A DNA stretch of 55,732 nucleotides from Hydrogenophaga sp. (GTDB taxonomy: Bacteria > Pseudomonadota > Gammaproteobacteria > Burkholderiales > Burkholderiaceae_C), in NCBI RefSeq assembly GCF_011390835.1, contig NZ_JAABRQ010000025.1:1-55732 (forward strand), written 5' to 3'. A model generated the notes under the pieces. That model saw only the letters and a list, made by a program, of their open reading frames with translations, did no database searches and had not been told where the DNA came from. Both the position numbers and the translations under genes were made by a program. Position 1 is the first letter of the stretch. Every line of letters begins with the position of its first letter. Shown piece by piece: positions 27,169 through 35,967 of this stretch.

Positions 27169-28236
27169 ATGCCGTTTGACCTGCCCAACGTGCCCGACAT
27201 TACCCAGCCCGAGCTGGCCGCGCGCCTGCAACAGCTGCTGGACAACAAGACCAAACCGGTGGGTTCGCTGGGGCGCATCGAGGCCCTGGCGCAGCGCATC
27301 GGCCTGATCCTGGACAGCGACACGCCGGCGTTGGTGAGCCCGCAACTGGTAGTGTTCGCCGCCGACCATGGGCTGGTCGCTCGCGGTGTGTCGGCCTACC
27401 CAAGCGAGGTCACCTGGCAGATGGTGCAGAACTTCCTGGCTGGCGGCGCGGCGGTGAGCGTGCTCGCGCGTCAGCACGGCATGGGCCTCACGGTGGTGGA
27501 CTGCGGCGTGGCGCACGCCTTCGATCCCCAGCCGGGTCTGGTGATCAGCAAGGTGGCGCTCGGCACGGCCGACTCGCTTGAAGGCCCTGCGATGACCGAG
27601 GCACAAGCTCGTGTTGCGCTGGCCAGTGGTGCTGCCCTGGTGCGCGAGTTGTCGGGCAACGCGCTGTTGTTGGGTGAGATGGGCATTGGCAACACCTCGG
27701 CGGCGGCGCTGCTGCTGGCGCGCCTGTGTGGACTCGATGTGGCCGATTGCACTGGCGCGGGTACCGGGCTCGATGCACAAGCGGTGCAGCGCAAGATCGC
27801 CGTGCTACGCCAGGTGCTCGACCGCCATGCGGCGGCGCGCGAGCCACTGGCCGTGCTGGCTGCCATGGGCGGTTTCGAGATCGCGTCCATGGTGGGCGCA
27901 ATCCTTCAAGCCGCCAGCGAGCGGCGCGTGATCCTGGTCGACGGCTTCATCGCCAGCGCCGCAGTGCTGGTGGCCAGCCGGCTGCAGCCCGCCGTGTTGC
28001 AACGCTGCGTGTTCGCGCACCGCTCGAGCGAGTGCGGCCATGCGCTGATGCTCGCGCACCTGAAAGCCGAGCCCTTGCTGGACCTGGGTCTGCGCCTGGG
28101 CGAAGGCTCGGGCGCGGCACTTGCCTGGCCCTTGCTGGTCTCCGCCTGCGCGCTGCTGCGGGAGATGGCGAGCTTTGAGGCGGCGGGGGTGTCCAGACAA
28201 GAAGAGCCTTTCGGCGGAACCATCCCGGCCAACTAA
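27169..28236 (+). CDS. cobT: Nicotinate-nucleotide-dimethylbenzimidazole phosphoribosyltransferase CobT
   Basis: A 355-residue enzyme that makes alpha-ribazole 5'-phosphate, the lower-ligand precursor, from dimethylbenzimidazole and nicotinate mononucleotide. Motifs: DNKTKPVGSLGRIE near the N terminus, AADHGLVARGVSAYPSEVTWQMV, LLLGEMGIGNTSAAALL, and the C-terminal LRLGEGSGAALAWPL with the catalytic Glu. Start ATG 27169 is set because the family begins there; it lies 26 bases after btuD. Confidence 0.94.
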   Translation: MPFDLPNVPDITQPELAARLQQLLDNKTKPVGSLGRIEALAQRIGLILDSDTPALVSPQLVVFAADHGLVARGVSAYPSEVTWQMVQNFLAGGAAVSVLARQHGMGLTVVDCGVAHAFDPQPGLVISKVALGTADSLEGPAMTEAQARVALASGAALVRELSGNALLLGEMGIGNTSAAALLLARLCGLDVADCTGAGTGLDAQAVQRKIAVLRQVLDRHAAAREPLAVLAAMGGFEIASMVGAILQAASERRVILVDGFIASAAVLVASRLQPAVLQRCVFAHRSSECGHALMLAHLKAEPLLDLGLRLGEGSGAALAWPLLVSACALLREMASFEAAGVSRQEEPFGGTIPAN

Positions 28237-28248
28237 TTCTTGAGAGCC

Positions 28249-29241
28249 ATGAACCTTCCCAACGGCGATCAGCACAGGGAGAAAAACGCACTCGCTCCCG
28301 GAGAAAGTGCCCCCACTCAGGGCACCCCTAGAGCCGGCTCCGCCAGGCCAGAGGGTGCGTCCCCCCTCCCGCAGGAGAGGGGGGAAGCCGCGCAGCGGCG
28401 CAGGGGGAAGTTCCCAACCCTTCGGCGCAGGGGGGCGCTCCTACCCATTCGTCACTTTTTGCTGGCAGTCCAGTTTTTCACCCGCATCCCGATCACAGGT
28501 CGGCTCGCCACCTGGGTGGGCTTTTCACCTGCCATGCTGCGCGCCAGCGCCGCGCATTTCCCAGGTGTGGGCTGGCTGGTGGGAAGCTTGTGCGCGGCGG
28601 TGTTCCTGGCCTTGTTGTCGGCGCTACCGGAGCAGCCCGCAGCGCCGTGGGTGACGGCTGCGTTGAGCACCGTGTTCGGTGTGCTGCTCACCGGGGCTTT
28701 TCACGAGGACGGTCTGGCCGATCTGGCCGATGGACTGGGCGGCAGCATGGACCGGGAGCGCGCGCTCGACATCATGAAAGACTCGCGCGTGGGCAGCTAT
28801 GGCGCACTGTCGCTGGTACTGGCCGTGCTGGGCAAGACCGCGCTCCTGGCGCTGATCGCGCAAAGCGCCGGCGTCTGGCCCGCCGCTGCGGCGCTGTTCT
28901 CGGCCCACGTGAGTTCGCGTTTTCTGCCGCTGCTGATCATCCGCTCGCTGCCGCATGTGGGCGATACCGAAGCCTCCAAATCCAAACCCCTTGCCGAAGC
29001 CATCAGCACCGGCGGCCTGCTGGCCGGGTTGCTGTGGTGGGGTCTGGCGATGGTGCTTGTGGTGTTTTGGTCGCCAGCCGCGCCTTGGGCGTTTGCGGTG
29101 CTGGGCGCGGCGCTGGGCCTGGCCTGGATGTGGTGGCTTCTGCGGCGGCGCCTGCAAGGCTTCACTGGTGACGGCCTGGGCGCTACGCAGCAGGTGTGCG
29201 AAGTGCTGTTCTACCTGGGCTTTGCCCTGGGCCTGTCGTGA
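28249..29241 (+). CDS. cobS: Cobalamin synthase CobS with an unusual N-terminal extension
   Basis: A membrane protein that joins adenosylcobinamide-GDP and alpha-ribazole to complete cobalamin. The normal family N terminus (RHFLLAVQFFTRIPITG) begins at about residue 68; GAFHEDGLADLADGLGG and DIMKDSRVGSYG are the conserved active-site motifs. No ATG, GTG or TTG lies between ATG 28249 and residue 68 in this frame. The protein therefore probably carries about 66 extra hydrophilic residues, part of which (ASPLPQERGEAAQRRR) is encoded by an extragenic palindromic repeat. Total 330 residues against about 250-260 usually. Confidence 0.9.
   Translation: MNLPNGDQHREKNALAPGESAPTQGTPRAGSARPEGASPLPQERGEAAQRRRGKFPTLRRRGALLPIRHFLLAVQFFTRIPITGRLATWVGFSPAMLRASAAHFPGVGWLVGSLCAAVFLALLSALPEQPAAPWVTAALSTVFGVLLTGAFHEDGLADLADGLGGSMDRERALDIMKDSRVGSYGALSLVLAVLGKTALLALIAQSAGVWPAAAALFSAHVSSRFLPLLIIRSLPHVGDTEASKSKPLAEAISTGGLLAGLLWWGLAMVLVVFWSPAAPWAFAVLGAALGLAWMWWLLRRRLQGFTGDGLGATQQVCEVLFYLGFALGLS
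28363..28382. repeat. Palindromic repeat, copy 2, inside the cobS reading frame
   Basis: The same 20-mer as at 19865-19884, with CCCCTC and GAGGGG arms. Here it lies within the 5' extension of cobS without breaking the frame. Confidence 0.75.
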
Positions 29242-29792
29242 GGCTCTGGCTGGTGCGGCATGCGCGTGTGGTGCTGGCGCCTGGCCTTTGTTATGGCGCG
29301 AGCGACGTGCCGGCCGATGCCGAGCACACGCAGCAGTCTGCCGCTGCCCTGATGGAGGTGCTGCCGCAGGGTGCTTTACTGCGGGTGTCCGCCCTGGTGC
29401 GCGCGCAGCAGCTGGCCGACGCCTTGACCCAAGTTCGAAGCGACTTTGGTGTGCCGCAGAGGGATGCGCGCCTCAACGAGATGGACTTTGGCCGCTGGGA
29501 GTTGCAGCGCTGGGACGCCATCCCCCGCAGCGCATTTGACGGCTGGATGGCTGACTTTGCCCATCACCGGGTGGGCGGAGGTGAAGGCACCCAGCAGGTG
29601 ATTGACCGCGTGGCCTCGGCGCTGGACGACGCGCGACGCAGCGGCGCATCGGATGGGGTCTGGGTGTGTCACGCGGGCGTGATCCGCGCCGCGCAGTATC
29701 TGCTGCGCCACGGCCACCGGACGATTGCGCAAGCGAGTGAGTGGCCCGAGGATGCGCCCGAGCCTGGCGGCTACCTTCAGCTCAAGCTGTGA
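29238..29792 (+). CDS. cobC: Histidine phosphatase, probable alpha-ribazole phosphatase CobC
   Basis: A 184-residue phosphoglycerate-mutase-fold protein. The phosphohistidine motif is LWLVRHARV (His7; the usual RHG/RHGE is RHA here), and the second conserved block is EMDFGRWELQRWDAIP; VCHAGVIRAA contains the later His. It starts with a GTG overlapping the cobS stop (GTGA). It would remove the phosphate of alpha-ribazole 5'-phosphate or of adenosylcobalamin phosphate. Its position at the end of the cob operon supports this over other phosphatase roles. Confidence 0.85.
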   Translation: MRLWLVRHARVVLAPGLCYGASDVPADAEHTQQSAAALMEVLPQGALLRVSALVRAQQLADALTQVRSDFGVPQRDARLNEMDFGRWELQRWDAIPRSAFDGWMADFAHHRVGGGEGTQQVIDRVASALDDARRSGASDGVWVCHAGVIRAAQYLLRHGHRTIAQASEWPEDAPEPGGYLQLKL

Positions 29793-29801
29793 AGCAGGTG
29801 G

Positions 29802-30437
29802 TCAGGCTAGGGTTTTGGGCTTGAAGTCGCACCAGGCCGACACCGCGCAGCGGTGGCATTGCGGCTTGCGGGCCAGGCACACATAGCGCCCGTGCAGGAT
29901 CAGCCAGTGGTGCGAGTCCACCGCAAACTCGGGTGGCACGCGTTTCATCAGCTGTTGTTCAACCGCCAGCGTTGTCTTGCCCGGCGCCAGACCGGTGCGG
30001 TTGCTGACGCGGAAGATGTGGGTGTCGACCGCCATAGTCGGCTGTCCGAAGGCCACGTTTAGCACCACATTGGCCGTCTTGCGACCCACGCCGGGCAAGG
30101 CTTCCAGCGCTTCGCGCGTGCGCGGTACTTCGCCGCCATGGAGTTCGACCAAGATGCGGCAGGTTTCCAGCAGGTGGCGCGCCTTGCTTCTGAACAGGCC
30201 AATGGTCTTGATGTAGGACTCCAGCCCGTCAAGCCCCAATGCCAGGATTTTCTGCGGCGTGTTGGCCACCACAAACAAACGGCGGGTGGCCTTGTTCACC
30301 CCGACATCCGTGGCCTGCGCCGACAACAGCACGGCGGCCAGCAGTTCAAAGACACTGGTGTATTCCAGCTCCGTTTGTGGTTGCGGATTGGCGTCTCGCA
30401 ACGTAGTGAAAAAGGCGTGGATGGCGGCTGGCTTCAT
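29802..30437 (-). CDS. nth: Endonuclease III (DNA glycosylase/AP lyase)
   Basis: A 211-residue base-excision repair enzyme for oxidised pyrimidines. The helix-hairpin-helix LPGVGRKTANVVL carries the catalytic Lys (about residue 120), and the catalytic Asp is in AVDTHIFRVSNR (about 138). Four Cys of the C-terminal iron-sulfur cluster are visible (CLARKPQCHRCAVSAWC). Length equals E. coli Nth. It converges on cobC with a 9-base gap. Confidence 0.96.
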   Translation of the reverse strand: MKPAAIHAFFTTLRDANPQPQTELEYTSVFELLAAVLLSAQATDVGVNKATRRLFVVANTPQKILALGLDGLESYIKTIGLFRSKARHLLETCRILVELHGGEVPRTREALEALPGVGRKTANVVLNVAFGQPTMAVDTHIFRVSNRTGLAPGKTTLAVEQQLMKRVPPEFAVDSHHWLILHGRYVCLARKPQCHRCAVSAWCDFKPKTLA

Positions 30438-30577
30438 GGCTGCCGAGTCTAGCCGTGTCGCCTCAACTCTTTGGAGGGTCGCAGGAGATTAGGTTTCGCC
30501 GTCGGGCCGCGACCAGGCGAAACAGACCACCTGGGGGCAGCGACCCGCGCAAGCGGCGGAGCGTGGAGGCCAAGTTC

Positions 30578-31387
30578 TCAATGCAGCGTGGACGCCTGCA
30601 CGTAAGCCTGCGCCTGCGGCAAGCGACTGCGCATCCAGTTCGCGTCGAGATTGAGCGCGCCCAGCACCTCGGCGGGCAGGCCGTCCACCGCGTCTACGCT
30701 GAGCTCGTCCGATGCAGCCAGCAGCTCGGCCACGTGCAGCACGGCACCCAGTTGCGAGAACGGCTGCGCCTGCATGGGCTTGGCCGCGGCGTTCAACGCA
30801 TCGACCATGGCGTCGGGGAAATTCCAGGCACGGGCCAGCTCTGCGCTGACCTGGCCTTCGGTGAAGCCCAGCAACGCTTGTTCGCGCTCCCACCGGGCGC
30901 CCGGGTGGCTGGGTTGCCGTTCAAAATCGATCACGCTGCTGGGCGACTTCATGCCCATGAGCAGTTCGCCGACACGCACCATGAAGCCGCTGAGCCAGGC
31001 CTGCTCGCTGTCCGACCCGATACCGCTGGCCACCCATTGCGCCAAACCACCGCAGCTCTGGCTCTCGCGCCAGAAGGTCTCGCGGTCCAGGCCGGGAACC
31101 ACGGGAAAGGCGTCGTTGAAACAGGAGGCGAGGGCCAGCGCGCGCACCTGGCGCAGGCCGACCAGGGCGATTGCATCGTCCAGCGTGCTGATCTGCCGCG
31201 AGCGGGCGTAGCGCGCGCTGTTGGCCAGGCGAAGCAGCTGCACCGCCAGTGCCGGGTCGCGCGCAATCGCATCGCGCAGCTGGGGCAGCGGGACATCCTC
31301 GTCGTTAAGCGAGCGGATAAGCTCGTGAGCCACCTCAGGCATCACCGGCAGAGTGAGGTTCTTGAAAAATTCGGCCACTGGGGACAT
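30578..31387 (-). CDS. HDOD-domain signalling protein
   Basis: A 269-residue protein consisting of a single HDOD domain, a non-catalytic relative of HD phosphohydrolases (LPVMPEVAHELIRSLNDEDV, IARDPALAVQLLRLANSARY, ISTLDDAIALVGLRQVRALA). HDOD proteins are linked to regulation of motility, biofilm and c-di-GMP signalling, but no partner domain or neighbour gives specificity here. Start MSPVAEFFKN at 31387 is chosen; a longer frame runs to 31450. Confidence 0.88.
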   Translation of the reverse strand: MSPVAEFFKNLTLPVMPEVAHELIRSLNDEDVPLPQLRDAIARDPALAVQLLRLANSARYARSRQISTLDDAIALVGLRQVRALALASCFNDAFPVVPGLDRETFWRESQSCGGLAQWVASGIGSDSEQAWLSGFMVRVGELLMGMKSPSSVIDFERQPSHPGARWEREQALLGFTEGQVSAELARAWNFPDAMVDALNAAAKPMQAQPFSQLGAVLHVAELLAASDELSVDAVDGLPAEVLGALNLDANWMRSRLPQAQAYVQASTLH

Positions 31388-31506
31388 GAAGGGGGTTCTC
31401 GCAAGGTGAACACAGATCTCTCCATTCTGTTGGCCTGGCGCCAGCAGCAAAGCCGGAATTCGGGCACAAAAACCGTTCTATTCCCAGCGGGCCACAGTCT
31501 GCGAGA

Positions 31507-32328
31507 TCAGAGGCCCAGCCAGGCCAGTAGCGTGCGTAGCCGGCGCTCGCTGGTTGTGTCAAAACCTTGGATGCCGATGCTTTTAAGCACAGCGCGGCCT
31601 TCTTCCGTCTCGCCCAGTCCTTGCACCGCCTTTTGCATGGCCTGGATCTGGGTGGCTGCAAAAGCCTTGTTCACAACCAGCGGAAAATAGGGCTACGCTA
31701 CGCTTTGGTGGAGCACGCGCTGGCCCGATTTTTCCAGCGACTTGGCCACGCCTGAGTAGGAAGCGACACCGCCCACGTCCCCGAACTTGTTGGTTAGGTA
31801 GAAGGGCACTGCGCCCTGTTCCCGCACCCGTTCCACCCGCTCCTGGCTCAGGTCAATGCCCTGGTCGCGAAGCTCTGCGGTGCAGAACTTGGTCATGTAT
31901 GCTGCGGGATTGGGCAGCACGATGCGCTTGCCCCGGATATCGGCCAGGGTTTTATAAGCCGAGTCCTGCTGCACGATGATGAGGCAGTAGCCGTCGGGTT
32001 TGGCGGTGGCCACAAACTGGTAGCCATGGTCGCGCAGGGCGCGGGCCGGGTAGTCGCTGGGGCGTGCCATGGCGAGGTCAAAACGCTGGTTTTTCAAGCC
32101 GTCTTCCAGCGCAGAGAACTCTCGGATGAAGACCACGTTCACCTTTTGACCGATGCTTCGGCCCACCACATCAGCCAAACCCTGGTACTTGGCGATCACC
32201 CGCGCATGGTCGGTACCACCCGACGAGCCTTCGCTGATGGCCATCACCAGATCGCGAGCTTGGACCTGAGCCGTGCCGATGGCCAGACTCAGCCCCAACA
32301 GGGTGGAGAAGGCTTTCCATCGTTTCAT
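31507..32328 (-). pseudogene. PhnD-like phosphonate/phosphite-binding protein gene with one in-frame amber codon
   Basis: From ATG 32328 (after AGGAG) the frame encodes a signal peptide (MKRWKAFSTLLGLSLAIG) and the PhnD/PF12974 fold (DLVMAISEGSSGGTDHARVI, FDLAMARPSDYPARALRD, DIRGKRIVLPNPAAYMTKFC). A TAG at 31693-31695 stops it after LHQSVA. The same frame continues with PYFPLVVNKAFAATQIQAM and further coherent sequence to a TGA at 31507-31509. Without the TAG the product would be 273 residues, the normal size. The most likely change is CAG (Gln) to TAG. The remaining gene is intact, so the inactivation is recent or the base is a sequencing error. No ABC permease or ATPase lies nearby. Confidence 0.85.
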
Positions 32329-32521
32329 GGCAATACTCCTATGGAATTCTGTCCGGATTGTGGTGCCAGGGAGCATGTGATCGAGAGACGCAGGCGACGG
32401 GCATGGCGCTGGACATGACCAGCGGTGTCCCTGCGCGCCGTGGGTGGCGGGCCATCGCCATGCCGAGGGCCGCTCGCGCTGGGTACCATAAGCGCCTGTC
32501 TTGACCCTTCCCGAGCCTGCC

Positions 32522-33724
32522 ATGCCCTTTACCACCCCTTTCGCCGACCGCCTCAACAACGTCGAGACGTCCGCCATCCGCGAGCTGTTCAAGCTGCTGG
32601 GCAAACCCGGCATCATCAGCTTTGCCGGCGGTTTTCCCGACAGTGCGCTGTTCGACGTTGAGGGCATCCGGGAAGCCGCCAACGCCGCGCTCACCGCCGA
32701 GCCGGGTGCTGCCCTCCAATACGGCGCCACCGAGGGCTACAACCCGTTGCGCGAGCAGATCGCCGGTTTCATGCAGGCCAAGGGTGCGACCGATGTTTCG
32801 CCCGAGCAGCTCATCGTCACCACCGGCAGCCAGCAGGCACTCGACCTGCTGGGCAAGACGCTGATCTCACCCGGCGACAAGGTGATCGTAGAAGGCCCGA
32901 CGTTTCTCGCCACCATCCAGTGCTTTCGCTTGTACGGTGCGCAGCTGATCAGCGTTCCAGTCGACGGCGACGGCGTACAGCCCGACGCACTGGAGCAGCT
33001 CATCGCCGAGCACAAGCCGAAGTTCGTCTACCTCATCCCCACCTTCGGCAACCCCAGTGGGGCGCTGCTGAGTTTGGAGCGCCGCCGGCGCGTGCTGGAG
33101 ATGGCAGTGAAGCACCACACGCTGATCGTGGAAGACGATCCCTATGGTGACCTGTACTTCGGCGCGCCACCGCCGCCCAGCCTGCTGGCGCTGAGTGCCC
33201 AGGTGCCGGGCAGCCGCGATCTGCTGGTGCACTGCGGCAGCCTGAGCAAGGTGCTCAGTCCTGGCCTGCGCGTGGGCTGGATGGCCGGTCCGGCCGAGTT
33301 GCTGGCCAAGGCCACCATGTGCAAGCAGTTCAGTGATGCCCACACCAGCACCTTTGCCCAAGCCACGGCAGCGCACTACCTCCAGGCCGGCCGCATGCCG
33401 GCCACGCTGGAGCGGGTGCGTGCGGTCTACGCCGAGCGCGCCGCGGCCATGGGTCAAGCCCTGAAGCGTGAGTTGGGGGACGCGATCGCTTTCGTACAGC
33501 CGCAGGGTGGCCTTTTCATCTGGGCGCGGCTGACCGGTGCTGGCGGGAAAGTGAGCGACGGTGGCGAGCTGGCCCGGCGCGCCATTGAAAACAACGTGGC
33601 CTTTGTGCCCGGTGCACCGTTTTATGCGGCCAATCCTGACCCGTGCACGCTGCGTCTGAGCTTTGCGACCGTGGGGCTGGAGAAGATCGAAGACGGCGTG
33701 AAGCGACTCGGCCAGGCAGTCTGA
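32522..33724 (+). CDS. PLP-dependent aminotransferase (class I/II, MocR/2-aminoadipate type)
   Basis: A 400-residue aminotransferase. The fold-type I motifs are GGFPDSALFDVEGIR near the N terminus, the ALQYGATEGYNPLREQIA block, VTTGSQQALDLLGK, the PTFGNPSG cofactor region, EDDPYGDLYF with the PLP-binding Asp, and CGSLSKVLSPGLRVGW with the Schiff-base Lys. It resembles the 2-aminoadipate/LysN or valine-pyruvate subgroup; the substrate is undetermined. Start ATG 32522 is used; an in-frame TTG seven codons earlier is less likely. Confidence 0.9.
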   Translation: MPFTTPFADRLNNVETSAIRELFKLLGKPGIISFAGGFPDSALFDVEGIREAANAALTAEPGAALQYGATEGYNPLREQIAGFMQAKGATDVSPEQLIVTTGSQQALDLLGKTLISPGDKVIVEGPTFLATIQCFRLYGAQLISVPVDGDGVQPDALEQLIAEHKPKFVYLIPTFGNPSGALLSLERRRRVLEMAVKHHTLIVEDDPYGDLYFGAPPPPSLLALSAQVPGSRDLLVHCGSLSKVLSPGLRVGWMAGPAELLAKATMCKQFSDAHTSTFAQATAAHYLQAGRMPATLERVRAVYAERAAAMGQALKRELGDAIAFVQPQGGLFIWARLTGAGGKVSDGGELARRAIENNVAFVPGAPFYAANPDPCTLRLSFATVGLEKIEDGVKRLGQAV

Positions 33725-33730
33725 GTTTGC

Positions 33731-34090
33731 TCATCGACCTTGACGGGTCCGGCCTGGCACGCTGCCCATTTCGGCGCTGTCCAGCAAGGCTTTGGGGATC
33801 TGGCCCTTGAACAGCGGCATCAGCGAGGACAGACAGTCCCGCGCGTGAGGTTCGTCGAATTGTTCGCACAGGTGGGCATAGAGATCGACCCGCGCGTGCC
33901 ACAGGCCCTGGGCATCGTGGATCTGATGCAGCCGGGTGTGCAGTTGGGGGTGGCGGGCATAACCGTCTTTACCGAGCAGGCGCAGCATGGCTCCGCGGAT
34001 GGCGGCGACGGCTTGCGGGGAGGGGGGTGGTGGCTTGATGCCGAGCATCGCGCGGATGCTGTCGCCCAGGGTGTTGCGTACGGAAACCAT
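33731..34090 (-). CDS. Conserved hypothetical protein
   Basis: A 119-residue soluble protein with no recognised domain. It contains an alpha-helical segment (SPQAVAAIRGAMLRLLGKDGY) and HPQLHTRLHQIHDAQGLWHA, and is Arg- and His-rich. It converges with the aminotransferase, with six bases between stops. Codon use looks native, and it is probably a lineage-specific gene. Confidence 0.65.
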   Translation of the reverse strand: MVSVRNTLGDSIRAMLGIKPPPPSPQAVAAIRGAMLRLLGKDGYARHPQLHTRLHQIHDAQGLWHARVDLYAHLCEQFDEPHARDCLSSLMPLFKGQIPKALLDSAEMGSVPGRTRQGR

Positions 34091-34218
34091 GTGGGGTCGG
34101 GGTGTTGGAGGCCGCGGCCCGATGACGCGGCCCGCGATGGTTCACTATTCAAGCAGTTTTCGGCTACGCGCGCTCGGCTTCGTGTGCAACGATTTGTTAC
34201 TCGGTGGTGCCCAGGCCC

Positions 34219-34812
34219 TCAATCGGTCGATTCGAACTGTGACGCGTTTTTGCCCTTGAACGGCGCGTAAAAGCGCTTGATCCTAAGCATGTCGGCCTCG
34301 ATGTCGCCGGTGGGCAGAAACACCGGGCCCAGCCCGCTGCGTTTGGTGGCGTAGTCCATGTAGGCCATGACTATGGGCACCCGCGCGCTGTGGGCGATAT
34401 AGTAAAAGCCGGTCTTCCAGTAACGCGTTTGGCTGCGCGTGCCTTCCGGCGGCACAATGAGCTGCAGCGAAAAATCGGCAGCCCGGATCGCATCGGCGGA
34501 CGCGGCTACTAGGTTGTTGCTCTGGCTGCGGTCCACCGCAATGCCACCCAGCCAGCGCATGACGCCGCCAAACGGTGCTTTGAAGATGCTGGACTTGCCC
34601 ATCCAGTAAGGCGTGAGACGCAGCACAAAGGCCACCATCAGGGTGTAGGGCAGATCCCAGTTGCTGGTGTGTGGTGCTGCGATCAGCACACTCTTTGGGG
34701 TGTTGGCAGGCAGGCTACCTTCCACTCGCCAGCCGGTGAGCCGGAGGAACACCACCGAAAAACCACGCAAGAGGGTGTTGACCACAGGCGTGGTGAAGAT
34801 GGTGCGGTGCAT
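34219..34812 (-). CDS. 1-acyl-sn-glycerol-3-phosphate acyltransferase-like protein
   Basis: A 197-residue PlsC-family acyltransferase. The catalytic H(X)4D motif is AAPHTSNWDLPY (about residue 49), and the glycerol-phosphate region is VPPEGTRSQTRYWKTGFYYI (about 122-141). It likely acylates a lysophospholipid or related acceptor at the inner membrane. Start ATG 34812 is followed by MHRTIFTTPVV; the frame is open further upstream but enters the divergent promoter region. It is shorter than PlsC, matching the small PlsC-like group. Confidence 0.85.
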   Translation of the reverse strand: MHRTIFTTPVVNTLLRGFSVVFLRLTGWRVEGSLPANTPKSVLIAAPHTSNWDLPYTLMVAFVLRLTPYWMGKSSIFKAPFGGVMRWLGGIAVDRSQSNNLVAASADAIRAADFSLQLIVPPEGTRSQTRYWKTGFYYIAHSARVPIVMAYMDYATKRSGLGPVFLPTGDIEADMLRIKRFYAPFKGKNASQFESTD

Positions 34813-34900
34813 GGCGGGGAGTATCGCCGACCGTGCGCGGGTGCCCGGCGGGGCAGCGCCTGTGCCCTTTGCGACTGCGCCCGGTCTGCGCGGGGCTACC

Positions 34901-35755
34901 ATGGACGCCAACAACCTCAGGAGAAGCCGTTTGGCAGATGTTCTGGAAGTGCAGGGCTTGACCGTGCGCGTGGAAGGCAGCGGAGCGCCGGTGGTGATGC
35001 TTCACGGCTGGCCTGATTCGCCCACCCTGTGGGATACCAGCGTGGCGGCCCTACGGGACGGCTACCGCTGTGTGCGTTTTCCGCTGCCTGGTTTTGACCT
35101 GTCCAAGCCACCGCGGCCGGTGTCGGTGGATGAGATGTGTGAACTCATCGGAGCGGTGGTCGACGCGGTGAGCCCGCAGGAACCGGTCACGCTGCTGCTG
35201 CACGACTGGGGCTGCTTCTTCGGATACGAGTACGCGGCGCGCCACCCGAAGCGCGTGGTTCGCGTGGTCGCCGCCGACATCGGCGATACCAACTCGGGCG
35301 CCTACCTCAAGGCGCTCACCCTCAAGGAAAAGCTGCTGATCGCGGGCTACCAGCTCTGGCTAGCTGTGGCCTGGGTGCTTGGGCAACGCTGGCCCTCGCT
35401 GGGTGACCGCATGACCCGATCCATGGCGAGGGCCAACGGTTGCCCGACACCGCCCGAGCGCATGGGCTGGCAGATGAACTATCCCTACGCCATGCAGTGG
35501 TTCAAATCGTTCGGCGGGCTGGCTGGGGTGGCGCGGGTGAGCAAGGTCTTTGGGCCGCAGATACCCACGCTGTTCTTGTTCGGCAAACGCAAGCCGTTCA
35601 TGTTCCATTCGGCGCACTGGCTGGCCAGCCTGGGCACCACGCCAGGCAGCGCAGCCTACGGTTTCGACGCAGGGCACTGGATGATGGTGCAGCGGCCGGC
35701 CGAGTTCACGCGCGTGGTGCGCACCTGGCTGGACCAGCGAACGCCAACGCCGTGA
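34901..35755 (+). CDS. Alpha/beta hydrolase, epoxide hydrolase/haloalkane dehalogenase type
   Basis: A 284-residue hydrolase. The oxyanion-hole motif is MLHGWPDSPTLWD (residues about 37-49), the nucleophile elbow LLLHDWGCFFGYEYAA has Asp rather than Ser, and the catalytic His is in GFDAGHWMMVQRP. The Asp nucleophile points to ester-intermediate chemistry as in epoxide hydrolases. ATG 34901 is annotated; a TTG at 34931 is preceded by a much better AGGAGA (34918-34923) and would give 274 residues. It overlaps the next gene by four bases. Confidence 0.82.
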   Translation: MDANNLRRSRLADVLEVQGLTVRVEGSGAPVVMLHGWPDSPTLWDTSVAALRDGYRCVRFPLPGFDLSKPPRPVSVDEMCELIGAVVDAVSPQEPVTLLLHDWGCFFGYEYAARHPKRVVRVVAADIGDTNSGAYLKALTLKEKLLIAGYQLWLAVAWVLGQRWPSLGDRMTRSMARANGCPTPPERMGWQMNYPYAMQWFKSFGGLAGVARVSKVFGPQIPTLFLFGKRKPFMFHSAHWLASLGTTPGSAAYGFDAGHWMMVQRPAEFTRVVRTWLDQRTPTP

Positions 35756-35967
35756 AGCCCGAGGACCTGGAACGGCTGGTGTCGACGGTTATGCCGTTTG
35801 GCAAGCATCAGGGCACATTCATCGCCGACCTGCCGGGCAACTATCTGAACTGGTTTGCACGCGAAGGTTTTCCGAAAAGCGAGATCGGCCACCTGCTGGC
35901 GCTGATGCAAGAGATCGACCACAACGGCCTGGGCGACCTGCTCACGCCGCTGCGCCCGCCGCGTTAG
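35752..35967 (+). CDS. DUF3820 family small protein
   Basis: A 71-residue protein starting at a GTG that overlaps the hydrolase stop (GTGA). The conserved core TVMPFGKHQGTFIADLPGNY followed by LNWFAREGFPKSEIG is typical of DUF3820, annotated elsewhere as a putative quorum-sensing-regulated virulence factor; the function is unknown. Its stop overlaps, tail to tail, the stop of the minus-strand exonuclease gene. Confidence 0.8.
   Translation: MKPEDLERLVSTVMPFGKHQGTFIADLPGNYLNWFAREGFPKSEIGHLLALMQEIDHNGLGDLLTPLRPPR

Noticed and set aside
31693..31695. TAG as a recoded (pyrrolysine-like) codon in the PhnD-like gene
   Set aside because: No pyl genes are expected in this lineage and family members normally have an ordinary residue here; a C-to-T nonsense change is simpler.
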